The notes beneath the pieces were generated by a model. It saw only the letters and a list, made by a program, of their open reading frames with translations. It did not search any database and was not told the origin of the DNA. The position numbers and the translations under genes were made by a program. This document shows positions 11,751-24,726 of a DNA stretch of 64,000 nucleotides, piece after piece (the first letter of the stretch is position 1; every line of letters begins with the position of its first letter). Location: assembly GCA_016748015.1 (NCBI GenBank), contig JAAOMT010000294.1, positions 219,175 through 283,174 on the forward strand, in the 5' to 3' direction. Origin of the DNA: Geosiphon pyriformis. Taxonomy: Eukaryota > Glomeromycota > Glomeromycetes > Archaeosporales > Geosiphonaceae.

Positions 11751-12600
11751 TTATCTTTTTTTTTAATATTAAGTTCCATTAAAATCTTTATTTTAAATTA
11801 AGCCCATTACTTTTTTTTAATATTGTTTGTTTAATTCTGTTCCTTATTTTTTCATATTGAAAGTTATTTATTTTTCTTTACTGATTAACAGTTATCATTT
11901 TTATTTCTTAGTATAGTAGTATTTCTAAATAATTTTGAAATATGGTGTGTAATTAGTAAATTGTTTTGATGTATAATATAGAATTTGTCTTTTTTTTAAT
12001 AAAATTTTCAATCTGTTGTACTATTTTTTAATTGAATATTTTTTTGGATTTATTGATATATAATTCTTAAATATTCAGTTTTGTTTCAACTAATAATAAC
12101 AGTATGATACTAGAAGTTGTTCTATTTATAGTTTTTAGTTTTTTTTAGTTAACTTTTTTGTTAAGATCATCAGTAGTATTTTTCCAAAAGTGTTCTTTAC
12201 TTTTTTTATAACTTTATCTGACTATTGCTTTGTTTGGTTTTATAGTTACTAATATGAAATAATTCTTGTTTTTTTTTCTCTTTAATGTTTCAATAGCAAA
12301 TTTTTTGGTAATTGATAATAATTTCTATGTCTAATTGTTATTAATTTATGGCCTGAAATAATTGTTAAATTATTGTGTGGATGTGGTCTGGGATTTTCAT
12401 TTTTTATTGTTGCTTTTGCCACATATTTTGTGTTTTTATATATCATTTTTGTAGATCAATTTGACATGTTTGTGTTAATAATTATTATTGGTTCTAAATT
12501 TTGTGGAATCTTATCTGGTTGGATTAATATTTGTTGTACTTTTAGTTGTAAAATATTATTGATAGATGATAATACTATATTGTAATATAATTTTAGTCGA
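11751..12600 (-). other. decayed 3' interior of copy 3
   Basis: Lies between integrase and the 3' LTR. Near 11785 the text resembles the AGACTGAGTTCCAT..AAGTCC block found just inside the 3' LTR of copy 4, so it probably spans the region that in copy 4 holds the small downstream ORF. The plus-strand open frame at 12373-12585 has low-complexity hydrophobic content and no support. Confidence 0.4.
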
Positions 12601-14440
12601 TTTCCATATGCTGCTTTAACTAAAATTTTGTTATCTTATCTTAATTTATAAGCTTTATTTCCTATAATTTTTTCAATATAAAATAGTCCATCCTATTTGG
12701 GGTCAAATTTTTCACTCCATTGTTTTTCCACTTTGGTATAATATAAAAGTACTTTGTTTTTAATCTTGAATTCAACTGGTTTATTTGGTAATTAATTATT
12801 ATGTTATTTTTTTTGTTTTATTTGTGACTTTTAAATATTATTAGCTGTTTTTCATCTTTTGTTTTTTAATATTTTTATTAAGTCATATGTTTTTTTTAAC
12901 AATGTTCTTTGAAAGTTGGCTTCTGTTATTGGTTTTGTTGAATATGTATTGATAACTATCTTAATTAGTAATATTGCTGTTTTACTGTAAACAAGTTTAA
13001 ATGGTGTTGTTTGTATAATATTTTGTTTCATTGTTTAATAAGCAAATAATACTGATGATATAAACAAATTCCATTCATTCTGGTTTTTTTGGCTAATCTT
13101 GGCTATTGCTTTACACAATATTCTGTTGAATTTTTTGATTAAGCCATTTGTTTATAGATAATATAATGATGATAATGGTTTTTTGATTTTAAATCTTTGA
13201 CTTGGTTCTGTTAATGTTCTGTTCACAAAGTAAGTTTTTTGATCTGATAACAATTTTTTTGAGCATTCATATTAACAAATTAAATCTTGGTGTACAAATT
13301 TGGCTACAAATTTTGCATCTGCTCTTTAAATTGTTTTTGCTTCTGGTTATTTTGTAAAATAATCTATAGTTATTGCTATATATTTGTTGTTTCTGTTAGT
13401 TATTGTTAATGGTCTAACTAAGTTAATTTCAATTCAATTAAATAGTTGTTTCACTTTGATTGGTTTTAGTGATTTATTGGGTCTTGTTCTTCCTTTTTTC
13501 TGACAAACATTACAATTTTAAACATATTAAATAATGTCTGAATACATAAATAGCCAATAATATCTTTTTCTGGTTCTTTTTACAGTTGTTTTTTTATGAA
13601 AATGTCTTGCTATTAAATTTAAATACATGTTAAACAGTATTGTTTTTTCCTCTGGTTCTGTGATTATTCTGAATAGTTGATTTGGATATTTTCTGTTTTT
13701 CTAATATAGTATATTTTAGTAAGTGATAAAATATTTTAATTGTTGTTTTATGTTGTTTTGTTCTTTTTGAGATAATTTTTTCTTAAATTGTTAAGTATTA
13801 ATATAATGTTGAAGTTGTTGATATTTTTGTGTATTTATTTTTTGTTATATTTTTGGGTTGAAATATTCTTAGATTTGTCTTATTTATAACAAACTATTAG
13901 CATTTCTATTTTTTTTTCTTTTTTTATAATATATATTATAATTAAATAGTGATAACTCTATTTTTTATCTTGTATAATGATTGTTTTCAAATTTTTGTTT
14001 CTGTATTGATGTTAATCCCTTGTAATCAGTATATATATTACACTTTTGACTTAAGTATTTTTTTTATTTAATAACAGTCCAATAGATAGCTAAGTGTTCT
14101 AATGCTGGAGTTTTATAGTTTTTTTCAGCTGGACTTAAATTTTGGCTGACATATGCCACTAAATATTTTTGTTTATTCATTCCTTTTTGTGACAATACAA
14201 CTTTTAATACTTGACCAAATATATTAGTAGTAATAATAAATGGCTTGTTGTGATCTGAATAAATTAATACTAGAGCTTAAATAAGCTTTCTTTTTAAGAT
14301 ATTAAAAGCTTCTTATTGGGTTTTAGTTCATTCATATTTAATATTTTTTGCTTAGAACTGGTAAAATAGTTAAGCCAATTTAGAAAAGTTTTGAATAAAG
14401 CAGCAATAATATTCAGCAAATTCTAAAAATGTTCTTAATT
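12600..14440 (-). pseudogene. RNase H and integrase region of copy 3
   Basis: RNase H lies around 13900-14440. Integrase follows: a YYWLFM..DII..YV..CNVCQK zinc-binding end near 13500-13580, TK-stop-PEAKTI near 13320-13360 and LYYLQTNGLIKKFNRIL near 13130-13170, where the catalytic Glu reads Lys. An SH3-like C-terminal tail with W..K matches at 12650-12760 resembles copy 4. No working frame remains. Confidence 0.6.
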
Positions 14441-14449
14441 TTGTCAAGT

Positions 14450-15245
14450 TTGTTAATACTAAAAAGTTCTTAATTATTTTAATTTTGTTTGGGTTTGTTT
14501 TAATGCTGTTTTTGCTTATAACATATTCCAAAAACTTGAGTTCAGTTTTGTCAAAAAAGTATTTAATTGCATTTAACTTTTAAATACTTGTTAAAGATAG
14601 TAAAAATAGTTATTGAATATTTTAAAAAACACATTATTGTTATTCAAGTAAACTACTACTAATTTCTATAATAATTTAGTATAAACAATTTTTATAAACT
14701 ATTGGAAGATAATTGAAGTATTGGTTAAGCCAAAAAACATAATATTAAATTCAAAATTTTTTTCTCTGGTAGTGAATGCTGTCTTCTCTATGTTGGTTAA
14801 ATTTATGGCTACTTGCCAATAATTACTATTTAAGTCTAATATTGAAAACCATTTTTTTCCTTTAAAAGCATCAAATAACTCTTGGATTTGTAAAGTTAAA
14901 TAGCTATCTTTATAAGTAATACTGTTAAGTTTTCTGTAATCTACACAAAAGTGAATTTTTCTATTTTTTTTATGAATAAATACTACTGATAATAACCATA
15001 GGCTCATTAATGATTAAATTAATCTGTTGTTCAATATTTGGTTGATTTTTTATCAGATGATCTCATGACTGACAGATGGTATTTTGTATGCTCTTTGTTT
15101 AATTAATATTATATTTCCAGTTTTAATCTGGTATTGAATAATGTCAGTTCTGCCAAATTTATTTTTATTAACAAAAATGTTCATGAAGTTGTTAAGTAAT
15201 ATTTTGAGTTGCATTAATTAAAATGAGTCTAAATTTCTCAAGTTT
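14450..15245 (-). pseudogene. pol: reverse transcriptase of copy 3
   Basis: The open piece 14699-15007 encodes KIHFCVDYRKLNSI, FDAFKGKKWFSILDLNSNYWQVAI and FNIMFFGLTNTS. The RT landmarks are intact enough to align with copies 1 and 4, but conserved residues are changed (LDLDSGYW reads LDLNSNYW, MPFGL reads MFFGL). The YLDD loop at about 14640-14660 is altered. Confidence 0.7.
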
Positions 15246-15639
15246 ATTTGTTTTAATTGTTTTGACTACAACAAATAACACTTTTTTTGTTTATATATAA
15301 TTTGCAATATGATGTCCACATATTTGCAAAGCTGTAAAAAGTCTAAAATAGTGGTAGATACTTGATTTTTAATTTTAGTACTTAAGTATTTGATAGTGGT
15401 TCTACTTGGTATTTTTATAGAATCTTTAATTGTGTTGTATATTGGAATTTTGATGTGTTTGTTGTTCTTGGCTAGTATATAGAGATTGGTAATGACAATC
15501 TTTCCTGATTTACAAATGTTTGTTTTAGCTTTAAAAATTTGAATTTGGTCTTTTATCTTTTTTTCTATAATTATCATATACTGGTTATATAGTAAAATAA
15601 AAATTGATTAATAAGTAGACATAATTTCTTTCTTATTAA

Positions 15640-16370
15640 TTGTTTTTTTTTGTCATATTAACTGGTATATTTATTTTATCTATTGATTTGAATCTTTTTA
15701 TCTTTTTTGCTGTAATCTCTAACTTTTCTCTTGTTTTTACTGATATTAACTGAGCTATTTTAACCAAAAACAGAAATATTGTCTGTGTTATTTTTTTATT
15801 TAGTTTAATTATATATTCTTTTTCTAAGTTATTTTGTAGTATTGCAATTATATTTTTTACATATTCTGTATTAATTATTTCTCTTCTGATATTAATTTCT
15901 TTTTTTGTTAAACTAGATTTAAAGACTAGTTGAACTATTGTCATTGCTAGAATTTTCAGTACTATTTTTAATATTAATATGTGAATGAAGTTCCAATCTG
16001 ATGGCAGCTTTTTTTAAATACCTAAAATCAAACCTTATATTAGTATTATACATGCATTCTAACATAATATTTTCATTATTATTGTTAAACTATTTTAATT
16101 CCTGCTCTATTGACAAATCTGAAAATACAATATATTATTTGGAGTTGGAATTAGAGTTTGAATTATTATTATTACTATTGTTATTGTAAATGAAATTAGA
16201 CTTATTGTTGTTATTATTATTATCAAAATCTGAATTATAATTGATTTTCAATTCTGATTTTAATGCACATTTACTGATTAATTTTTCTTTTTTAAAGATT
16301 AAATAAATTATATATAGTAGTAAATTGTAAATAAGGTCACAATTATTACAATATTTGAAGTTACTAAGAA
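15640..16370 (-). pseudogene. dUTPase domain of copy 3
   Basis: The frame 15636-15944 reads TIVQLVFKSSLTKKEINIRR, then IINTEYVKNIIAILQNN and KKITQTIFLFLVKIA. These are motifs 2, 3 and 4 of a trimeric dUTPase, with Arg to Lys and Asp to Asn replacements. An Asn-rich linker precedes it at about 16140-16250. Inactive by sequence. Confidence 0.6.
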
Positions 16371-16689
16371 TTAGACAATATTTACAAAGTCTAGTATTTA
16401 ATTATTCTAAACACTGTTTTTTTTTTTTTAGTAAATACTAAGTCTTGGTAGTGTTTGTAGAATTGTTTTGAACTGTTTAGAATATTAAAAAATGCATCTG
16501 GATTGGGAATAAGAATAGTTTTAATAGGTTTTGGTAGATTGTTCTTAATTGTGATTATTTTACTGGGCAAAGTGCTTTTAACTTTAACACTTGTCATTTG
16601 CCAAATTTTGTCTTTATTATGTGAGTAATTATTTAAGCATGAAAGTACTTAGTTTTATGTAATATTAAAAAAAATTTTTTGACTTACCT

Positions 16690-16990
16690 AGTTACTAATA
16701 AAAATTGTGTATTAACATAATGCATTGTATGTTTTTTTTTGACCAGGAATGTTATTTTACATTCCTTTATTGAGTAACATTTCTCCACAAATGAGACATG
16801 GTTTATTGTTCCACTTTTTTTGTCATTTAGGATAACCAAAATATTCTTTGTAATACAGTTTGCAGTAGTAATAAGTGTGTGTTTAGTAGTTTTTTTCTGG
16901 CAAGATCTAAGCTTTTATAAAGAAAAACTTTTACTTGTAATCTATATACTTAAAGAAAATATATGTCAGTTCTTTTTTTGTATTTATAGA
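16690..16990 (-). pseudogene. Cys-rich zinc-type domain of copy 3
   Basis: Same slot as 2780-3130. The YYCKL and CLICGE-type fragments (near 16780-16870) retain C-x2-C spacing between stops. Function unknown. Its persistence in three copies supports it as a standing part of the polyprotein. Confidence 0.4.
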
Positions 16991-17289
16991 GTATGATCTA
17001 TTCTATACACTGGTTATTTTTTTGGTAGTTGTGGTAGTTTTTGGCTTATCTTCTTCTTTTTTTTTTCTTTATTATCACAAGAAAGTATTAGTGGTAATTT
17101 GTTGTATTTATCTTCAGTCTACAAAACTTGATAGACTTTTCAGATAGGTTTTTTTTTCTCTTTCTTCAACTTAATCAATGGTTGTTTTCTTAAAGAAGCT
17201 TTAAAATGCTCACAAGTAGCTGATATTTAAGTTTGAGTTGTAGCTTTTATATAATTCAATTAAGTACAGTGTTGGTTTTGGATAGCCAG

Positions 17290-17690
17290 TTATTATTAAC
17301 AAAAACTTGATATTACATGGCTTCTATTATGAAAACTTTGATAGATACTATAATACCATTGACTTTAAACAAAAAGTCATTGATTTTGCCAATAAGAGTT
17401 TTGGTGGCCTCATTAGCAGTAATAATTCTGGCACTAGTAGCACAATCAACTTGGCAATTTAATTGGTTCATGAATTGTTGTGTAATAATATTGTTTGCTA
17501 AACCACTATTAAGAATTAATTTGATAAGATAGCCATTGATTTTAACATTAGTATATATAGCAGTAATTGGTTTGGTGTTGAGAGCAGCTTTACTAAATAA
17601 TGGTGTTTTTGATTAAGTTTTTAATTTAAAGAGAAAAATAGTGGCAAGTAATTTGTCTTTGGTAACAGTTGTTAGTGAAATATTGTTAGT
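17290..17690 (-). pseudogene. aspartic protease region of copy 3
   Basis: Aligns with protease of copies 1 and 4. Recognisable pieces are NQLNCQVDCATSA and a following ITANEATKTLIG segment at 17390-17470. The active-site loop around 17500-17530 reads with a Ser/Asn-altered DSG region. Identified by collinearity. Confidence 0.5.
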
Positions 17691-18129
17691 AAGTGGTTGT
17701 TAATTGGTTTTCAAATTGTTAGATGAGTTGGTTTCTGGGATGACTAAAAGACTTAAATAGTTTTGGAAATTCAGGTTTTAAGTGTATTTACTTTCTGAAC
17801 TCCACTGACATGATCTTGATAGTTGATTTAATAAACTGAAGATTGGTTGGTATATTACCATTACTGATTTTTAATTTTGTTGTATATGAATAATTCTTGG
17901 CTTTTAGTTGCTGGTTGACATTTGAACTAGGTTTTGTGGCAGTGCTTAAATTGGTTGTGATTAATAGATAACTTGTGGCTGTGGCTAATAGATGACTGGT
18001 GCTGAAGTTTGATATACTAAAGATAAGTATATTGGTTGTTGTGTCATTAGAATATAATAAGATTAATATTGTTTCTAATTCAGAATATAATTCAGAATTT
18101 AGAACCAATAATCAGAATTTTAATATTGA

Positions 18130-19900
18130 TTTCCTGATTATTGGTTATTTAACTTTGTATTACAATCTAATTTTAAGTGTCTTTATTTACCACAATAATA
18201 ACAGATACACATTTTTTGTTACCATAATTGATTGGTTAATGAGAATAATGAATGTGATTGATTTTAGAAACAATTGGAGTTTTCTTAATTGTTATAATGT
18301 TGTAGATACTAATAAATTGCTTGATTGTTAGCTAAATATCTCTCAATTTTTTGATTGATAATTTTACCAAATTGTTTCAATTTGGTATTTAATTCAGATA
18401 ATTTGTTCATTACTAGGTTTATGGCTTAGATATGGTTGGCTTTAAATTTGGCTAATTCAAAATTTCTGGCATGTATAACTGTGTCTTGAAAAATGTTTGA
18501 GTGTATTAGACATATTTGTTGTAATAAACTACTGTATAATTTATGGATAAACTGGTTCAAGATTTGTGTTTTGGTAAAATAGTTAGCTTAAATTGCCTGT
18601 ATTTGGTGCAAATTTCTATAGAAATATCCCAAGTAAATGGTAATTGCTTCAGTATCATCTTGTTTAATTGTAATAAAACTAATTAATAACCAATTAATGC
18701 TATTGTAATTACTAAAGTATTGTAGAAACACAGTTTTAAACATGTTAAAGATTTGTGGCTTGTTGATAAAATTTTAATACTATAAATCAGCAGTATTTTG
18801 TAAGAAGTACAGAATGACTTAAAGAGCTCTAACATTATCCCAGTTAATGACTGTAATTGCTTTGGTTATGTTATTTAACTATGTTTGGATATTGTCCTCT
18901 TTGTTAGTAAATTTTTCAAGTTTGGTAATGAGTGCATATGCCATTGGTACTAGTTATTGTTGTTGTGATAGTTGTTGTTATTGTTGTGATAATTGTTGTT
19001 AAGATTGTTGTTGTAGTGGAATAATTAATGTAACTGGTAGATTAATTACAATAACTGAAAATAAGTTTTGTTGAATAATAAGAGTGAGATTTAAATTGTT
19101 CAGGTTTAACAGAATTAAAACAATCAAAGTTTATATTTTCAGGTTATTTGAGATCAGGTTTTGGTTATTATTTTTCTAATTGCTGTCTTCTTTTTCTTCC
19201 AGATCAGTATCTTTCTAATAACTGGTAGATCTGAAATCTGGTTGAAATAATAGTAATCAGAGTTCTGATAGTGTTGTTGGTCATAATTTAAATTCTTTAA
19301 AAAAATTGCTATAGATTCCTAATAATTTGGCTTTTTTTTAATTATTTTAGAATGAAATTTGAGGTAATAGTGTTTTTTTTAGTTAATGATGATATAAATC
19401 CTGATGATATATGTATAGTACTTTCTGGTGTATGATAGTATGATGGATAAATGAGTAAAACAACTCTTGGTTTTTTTTAAGTAGGTGGTTGTATTTTTTT
19501 TGGTGTTTCTGTTGATGTTTATAATTTTTTTATGTTCATAAAAGTAAAAAAGAATTTTTGTTAAGTGTATTTTTCAATTTCTCTGTTTATTTTCGTGATT
19601 AGTAATGTAAACAAATGGTTTGGTAAAAGTGTGGTGCTTTGGAATAATTCATTGTAGAAATTGTTAAAGACAGCTTCTGGATTTTTTTAATTTTTAAATG
19701 GAATTTAATTTTTTTGTTAACATAAAAATTAAAAGCTAATTCTGCTAACCAATAGTTATTTGTTAATTCAAAGTAAATTTAATAGTGTTAAAATAAGAAT
19801 TTCGTGAATTTTAAATGATTTTCTTCTATGATTTCTTGGTCTGTCACTTTTCTGAATGGTTAATGTTAGTGCTGGTTTTCTGTTAAATTATATCTCACAG
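18130..19900 (-). pseudogene. gag: gag of copy 3
   Basis: Collinear with gag of copies 1 and 4. It retains the conserved Trp codon (TGG) at about 18830 (VINWDNVRA), which has become TAG or TGA in the other copies. The CCHC knuckle lies near 18180-18215. A CAA/CAG-rich (Gln/Asn) stretch at about 18955-19020 sits before the nucleocapsid part. Many stops; not functional. Confidence 0.55.
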
Positions 19901-19911
19901 AGAGCACCAAA

Positions 19912-20833
19912 TATTACAAATAATTATTTGGAGTGTTGAAACAAATAACAAACTCATAACTTAGTGCTTAATAGTTAATAATGTTAGTAATATTTAAAGG
20001 TTTTTGGAGTCTAAAGATTTTGGTTAAGTTTTTTATATAATAAACAGAAATTCAATTAATAGTTTTTTCCATGAATTTCTTTTTTTAATGTAATGGCCAG
20101 TTTAATTTAACAGTCATGCTTTTTTGGTAAGTTATTCTTAAATTTCTATTCTTATTTCTAGGTTTTTTATCAAACTATTTTTAACATTAAATACTTAGCA
20201 CTTAATTTTTTTAATCAATTAATAAACAACAAAAAAAATAAAATAAAAATAAAGTAAAAAAAATAAGAAATTAATATCTCATCAATAGCCATAATTAAAA
20301 ACTATTGGTTTAATGTGATTAAGTTTTGAATTTTATCAACATAGAATATTGATAAAGTAGAAGTAATTAATATGGCCTTAATTAAATAATAGTAACATGA
20401 ATTTAGATAATAATTAATATTTTATTAATATGTGGTTTGATTCTGTTTTAAGTTATAGAAAACTATCTTTTGAAGAGAAAGATATTGTATAATTAATAAT
20501 TCTAACTGATTTGTTTATATCAATTCTGTTTTTTCTGCTTTTAACACTCTTATTATATATATATAATTTTTGTTATATAAGATTTTATATTTTTTTGAGC
20601 AATGTGCCTTATTTTTTCTAACAATATGCTTATTGCTAAGCAATATGTTATGATTTTCTAACAATGTGCTCATTGTTGAGCAATGTACCTTAATTCACTA
20701 ACAATGTGCATATTGCTAAACAATGTGTTGTAATTTTCTGATATTGTGCTCATTTGCTAAGTACTATTCTCTTATTGGTCTATTTTTTTATCTGTTTTTT
20801 CTACTTTTTTTTGTACTTTTTCTATAAGTAACA
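19912..20833 (-). repeat. 5' LTR of copy 3
   Basis: Plus reading runs from TATTA to TAACA, 922 bp. Just inside it on the coding strand is TTTGGTGCTCTCTGTGAG, the same primer-site candidate as in the other copies. At 20595-20770 it has about four degenerate units of roughly 40 bp built on TAACAATGTGC..TTGCTGAGCAATGTG. Confidence 0.7.
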
Positions 20834-23800
20834 TTAAGCAATATAGATCTAGTGTTCTTAGTGCCTATTTTTCAATCTTTTATCTTAGCTGTTTTAGTGT
20901 TTTTAAACTCAGAATTGAATTTGGACATAATCTTGGATAACTTTTCAGTTTTGTTTTTTTTCTTATTTTTAGTTGTAAAGAACAAGTCTTTCAATTTAGG
21001 TTTGAGTAACATAAAGATTCTAACTACCAAGATTAGTGGCTTAAAATTAAAAATGGTTGTTTTTGAGATTTCTATTAATTTAGTTTTAAAAAAATTAGAT
21101 TAATTATGTGCTGGTTTAAGTTTCTTAACACATTTTTTATTTTAATAAGTAATTTTATCTAAAAAGTAGCTATGTGTAATATTTGAGACATAGACAATAT
21201 GTTTAAATAAGAAAATATAATCAGGTGGCACAATAAATCTGACAATTGGGTTTTTATTATTACTAAAATTAAGTTAAAAGAACAGATTAAATCTTAGATA
21301 AAAAATAGATTTTAAAGTATAAAAGTTTTTGTTTCTGTTTAAATACTAGTTATGTGAATGCTAAAATAGTAATAATAATGAATAATGCTTTAGTTTAACA
21401 TATATGCAAAGTCTCTAAGATTTCTGGTCATTTTATTTCAATTAATTTGTTGTTTAGCAAAAAAATTTTAGTAATAATTTTGGGTTTGTATACTGGTGCT
21501 TTGGCTAATATGTGATTTAATCAAACTTATGAGATAAATTTAATTATTGCTAGGATAATTAATTCAAGTTTTTATGTTGTGTTAATTTCAATAAAAATAG
21601 TATAACATAATACAAACTTCAAGAAATGTTTTGATTTGGGTTTGTACAATTTTCTAATGGATAATTCAGTTGCTAAAATTTTAACATAAAGTAATTCAAA
21701 AAACATAAAAAAATTATTGACTATATGTTAGTTAGTAAACATTTTTTGATAACAATAGTTGAATGTAAAATCAATAGTGTTTCTAATTTTTTTAATATTA
21801 ATTATTTAGCTGTTGTGATTTTGATTAATTTGGATGGTTTTTTAAATAAATGTCTAAATACAATCTATAAATAAGCTAATAAGAATTAATAGAAATTTAA
21901 CATTAAAAATGCTAATAATTCAAAGTAAACTCAATTCAAAAAATACTTATTAGAACAAATGTCTAGTGTGCTTGACAAGTTTTATATTGCAAAAAAACAA
22001 AGTAATTTAAATGCTATATAAAAGCTTTTAAGATTAATAATAGTTAAATTAGCAAACAAAGTTTTTTACAAGATTTGATTTAAAAACTTCAGCAATTTCA
22101 AGAACAAGCAATTCTTAAAATTTCACAAATTAAAAATTTTGGTTTCAAAGATTGTCAAGGCTTTTTCTTTAGAAAATATTATTAAGTCTAATTGTCTTAA
22201 AAAAACTTAGTTAAGATTAAATGTTGACAATTTACTTGAGCTGTTATTTTTAGTCAAAAGTAGAATAAAAAGTAAAAAAATACTTTTTTTTTATTAAAGA
22301 TCAAAAAAAATATTGCACATCCAAATATTGAAAATCTAAGACTATAAAAACAACTATAATTAGAAATGCAATTAGTAGAAAAATGGAAACTTCTGTACAA
22401 ATAAAGATTATATAATAAGAGGTGTATTAAAAAGATTTTTTTAAAAGATGGTTTTAAATTATTTAATAGTTAGTAAAAATTTGATTTTGGAATTTAAAAT
22501 AATAAAAAACAAGGTAGATAAAATAATAAAGAGCTGAACTAAAAAAAAACTGGTGTCTAAAGTAATGTTAGATTTTTAGTTTCAGCAATATATGCTTTTG
22601 AATTATGTTAAGAATAAAATATTTTCTAAGATTATGAAACAAATCAGTTTAAATGAATTGATTTTAGCTGTAAGAGATTTATCTAATAGCAAAACTATTG
22701 GCTTATCTGGTATTTCAAATAAGTTATAAAAGTATTATGGTTTTAAAGTTATAATATGTTTCTTGGTTTTGTTAAATTGTTGTTTAGATATTAATATACT
22801 TTCTATTTTATGAAAAAAAGCTTGAATTTTTATAATTTCAAAGCTCTATAATTAAAATAGTGTATTAACTAATACTAAACTAATAATACTAATTGAAATA
22901 GCCAGAAAAATTTTGTTAAAGATACTTTTAGACCAAATCTCCCTTGTGTGCAATAAATTTAATACTCTTTTTGAAGATAATTTCTTAGTATTAAAAAGTA
23001 CATTAACTCAGTTTCTAATATTTGCAATTGCTTAATTGTAAAAAATGTTTTGGAAAAAAATAGAAAGCTGTGGTTAGTTCTACAAAACATGTGTAAAGCA
23101 TATAATTTGGTTGGCTAATATTATTTAAGAAACAGCCAGAGATGTATTAAAATATGTAAACAATTTATCAATTTTTTTGGCAGTATACACTAGGATAGAA
23201 TTCATAAAATTATAATTAATTTCAACTTGTTAAATGGTTATTGTGTACATAATAAATTAGATTAAGATGAATTTTTTTCATCTTTTCTTTGAAAAATTTT
23301 TTACAATCCCCTTTTGTATAAAATTAAGAAACATGAACATTTATGTAGTTACTATATTAACACGAAATTTGTAACCAAAACAGACAGACTGAAAAACACA
23401 GAAAAAAAAACTTTTTTTCTTATAGCTAATATTTTTTTTGATAACACAATTTAGATAAAAAATGACCAGACTTCAACTTAATATATTTTAAATATTGTTA
23501 ATGAATTTTTTGATATTAACAATATTTCAATTAATAATAACAAGACAGTAGTCATTTTATCAATCAAAAAATTAAGAATGCTTTTTTAACTATTAATAGA
23601 AATTCAATATTAATTACAAAAAAGAGTAAGTCATATTATTATTTGGGAATTTTTTTTTACTAATAGTTTATTTAAACTTAGTTTGATTAAGACTTATTCA
23701 GATATAAAGCTTTTTGCAAACATAGTTTTGAAAAATGTAATTTTAAATAAGCAATTCTGTTACTTGGTTCTTGCTATCTTATAACAAATTATATGTTACT

Positions 23801-24726
23801 GTACACAGTTTAATTTTATTTCAGTTAATGTTTGCTGCAAATGAAATTTTTTGATTAAAAAAAGTTTAAGATTGAAAGCTGAATTGTTTAGAAATTTTTT
23901 TAATAAAACATTGTATCATTTAATACTATATAATCTAAAGTCTTTTGAATAATTGTTAAAGATAAAGTGGCTTTAACAGTTTTGTTTGCTAATTCTAAGA
24001 GAATACTTGACAAACTCTTTAATTATCAGTTTTTGGATTTGCAGGCTTTAGACTAGACTCTAGCTAATTCTTTGCAGTATCTTTTTAAGTTAAAGGTTAG
24101 TTCTGTAAACAGTTTTCTTACTAGGGTAATATAAGTGTTTTTAAATAATAAAATCTTATTAATGAACAACTTGCCATAAGTTTTTTGCAATTTGGGCAAG
24201 TTTTTAATATTTAATATCTTGGAAAAGAAGATCTACTACAGAACAGTGATTTTTTTGAGACATTATGGTGTTTTTTTTGGTAACAAACTTTTGGATAAAC
24301 ATGATATTTTAATAACTTAGAAGATCTTTTGTCACTAAAAAAAACTGGATCTAAGAGATCTTGTTCTATTTTGGTTTGCTATAATATCTGGTTTTTTGGA
24401 TGGTTTAAAATTTAATATTAGAGATAGAGTAAACATTTCAAATTCGGTTTTTTATAATGTTTTGAATTTGGACAATTTTGGATCAATTAGAAACTTTTTG
24501 CATAAAGTTTGGACCAATACTTTTGATGTTTATACTAATGGCTTACTCAAAAAATTGGGTGCACCAGAAATGGCAGATGGGGCAGCTATCTACTTTTCAA
24601 ATATGAATATAAGTATTGATATTAGGGTTTTCAGTATAGTGTTTTCTATAATGACTAAACCACAGCTATTACTTTAACTTTGGAATACATGTTTTCTTCT
24701 TATACTGTAGTTTTATATTTAAACAA
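20834..24726 (+). mobile_element. decayed LINE (non-LTR retrotransposon), 5' and central part
   Basis: Read on the plus strand in shifting frames. At 21400-21870 an APE-type endonuclease is recognisable (IDYMLVS and a following N-I-N-Y-LAV in place of DH-AV). RT spans 22570-23470: NSKTIGLSGISN, VLTNTKLIILIEIARKIL, then GYCVHNKLD and IFFDNTI in the place of the F-DD catalytic box. RNase H lies at 24390-24720 (DVYTNGLLKKLGAPEMADGA, where Asp reads Asn). The same protein order and wording occur on the minus strand at 60873-64000. It is interrupted at 24727 by a gypsy LTR in the middle of RNase H. Confidence 0.75.
24396..24720 (+). pseudogene. RNase H domain of the plus-strand LINE
   Basis: Best preserved block of this LINE (open 24396-24677). 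WTNTFDVYTNGLLKKLG corresponds to the VYTDGSL first motif of RNase HI, with Asp to Asn at the catalytic position. AAIYFSNMNISI is the second strand. After a +1 shift the reading continues TTAITLTLEYMFSSYTVVLYLNN, the Glu helix, until the LTR boundary at 24727. Confidence 0.65.

Larger units (their letters stand above)
11044..20833 (-). mobile_element. Ty3/gypsy family-A copy 3, oldest of the nested set
   Basis: A full internal region (11751-19911) lies between a left LTR fragment (11044-11750) and a complete right LTR (19912-20833). The order is gag, protease, Cys-rich domain, dUTPase, RT, RNase H, integrase on the minus strand. Decay is heavy and biased to A/T, with P to L, D to N, G to N and R to K replacements. 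The left LTR lacks about its first 190 bp exactly where copy 2 ends, suggesting that copy 2 landed inside it. Confidence 0.75.

Noticed and set aside
12373-12585. Hydrophobic open frame on the plus strand inside copy 3
   Set aside because: Antisense to decayed gypsy sequence, T-rich codons, no counterpart open frame in the other copies.
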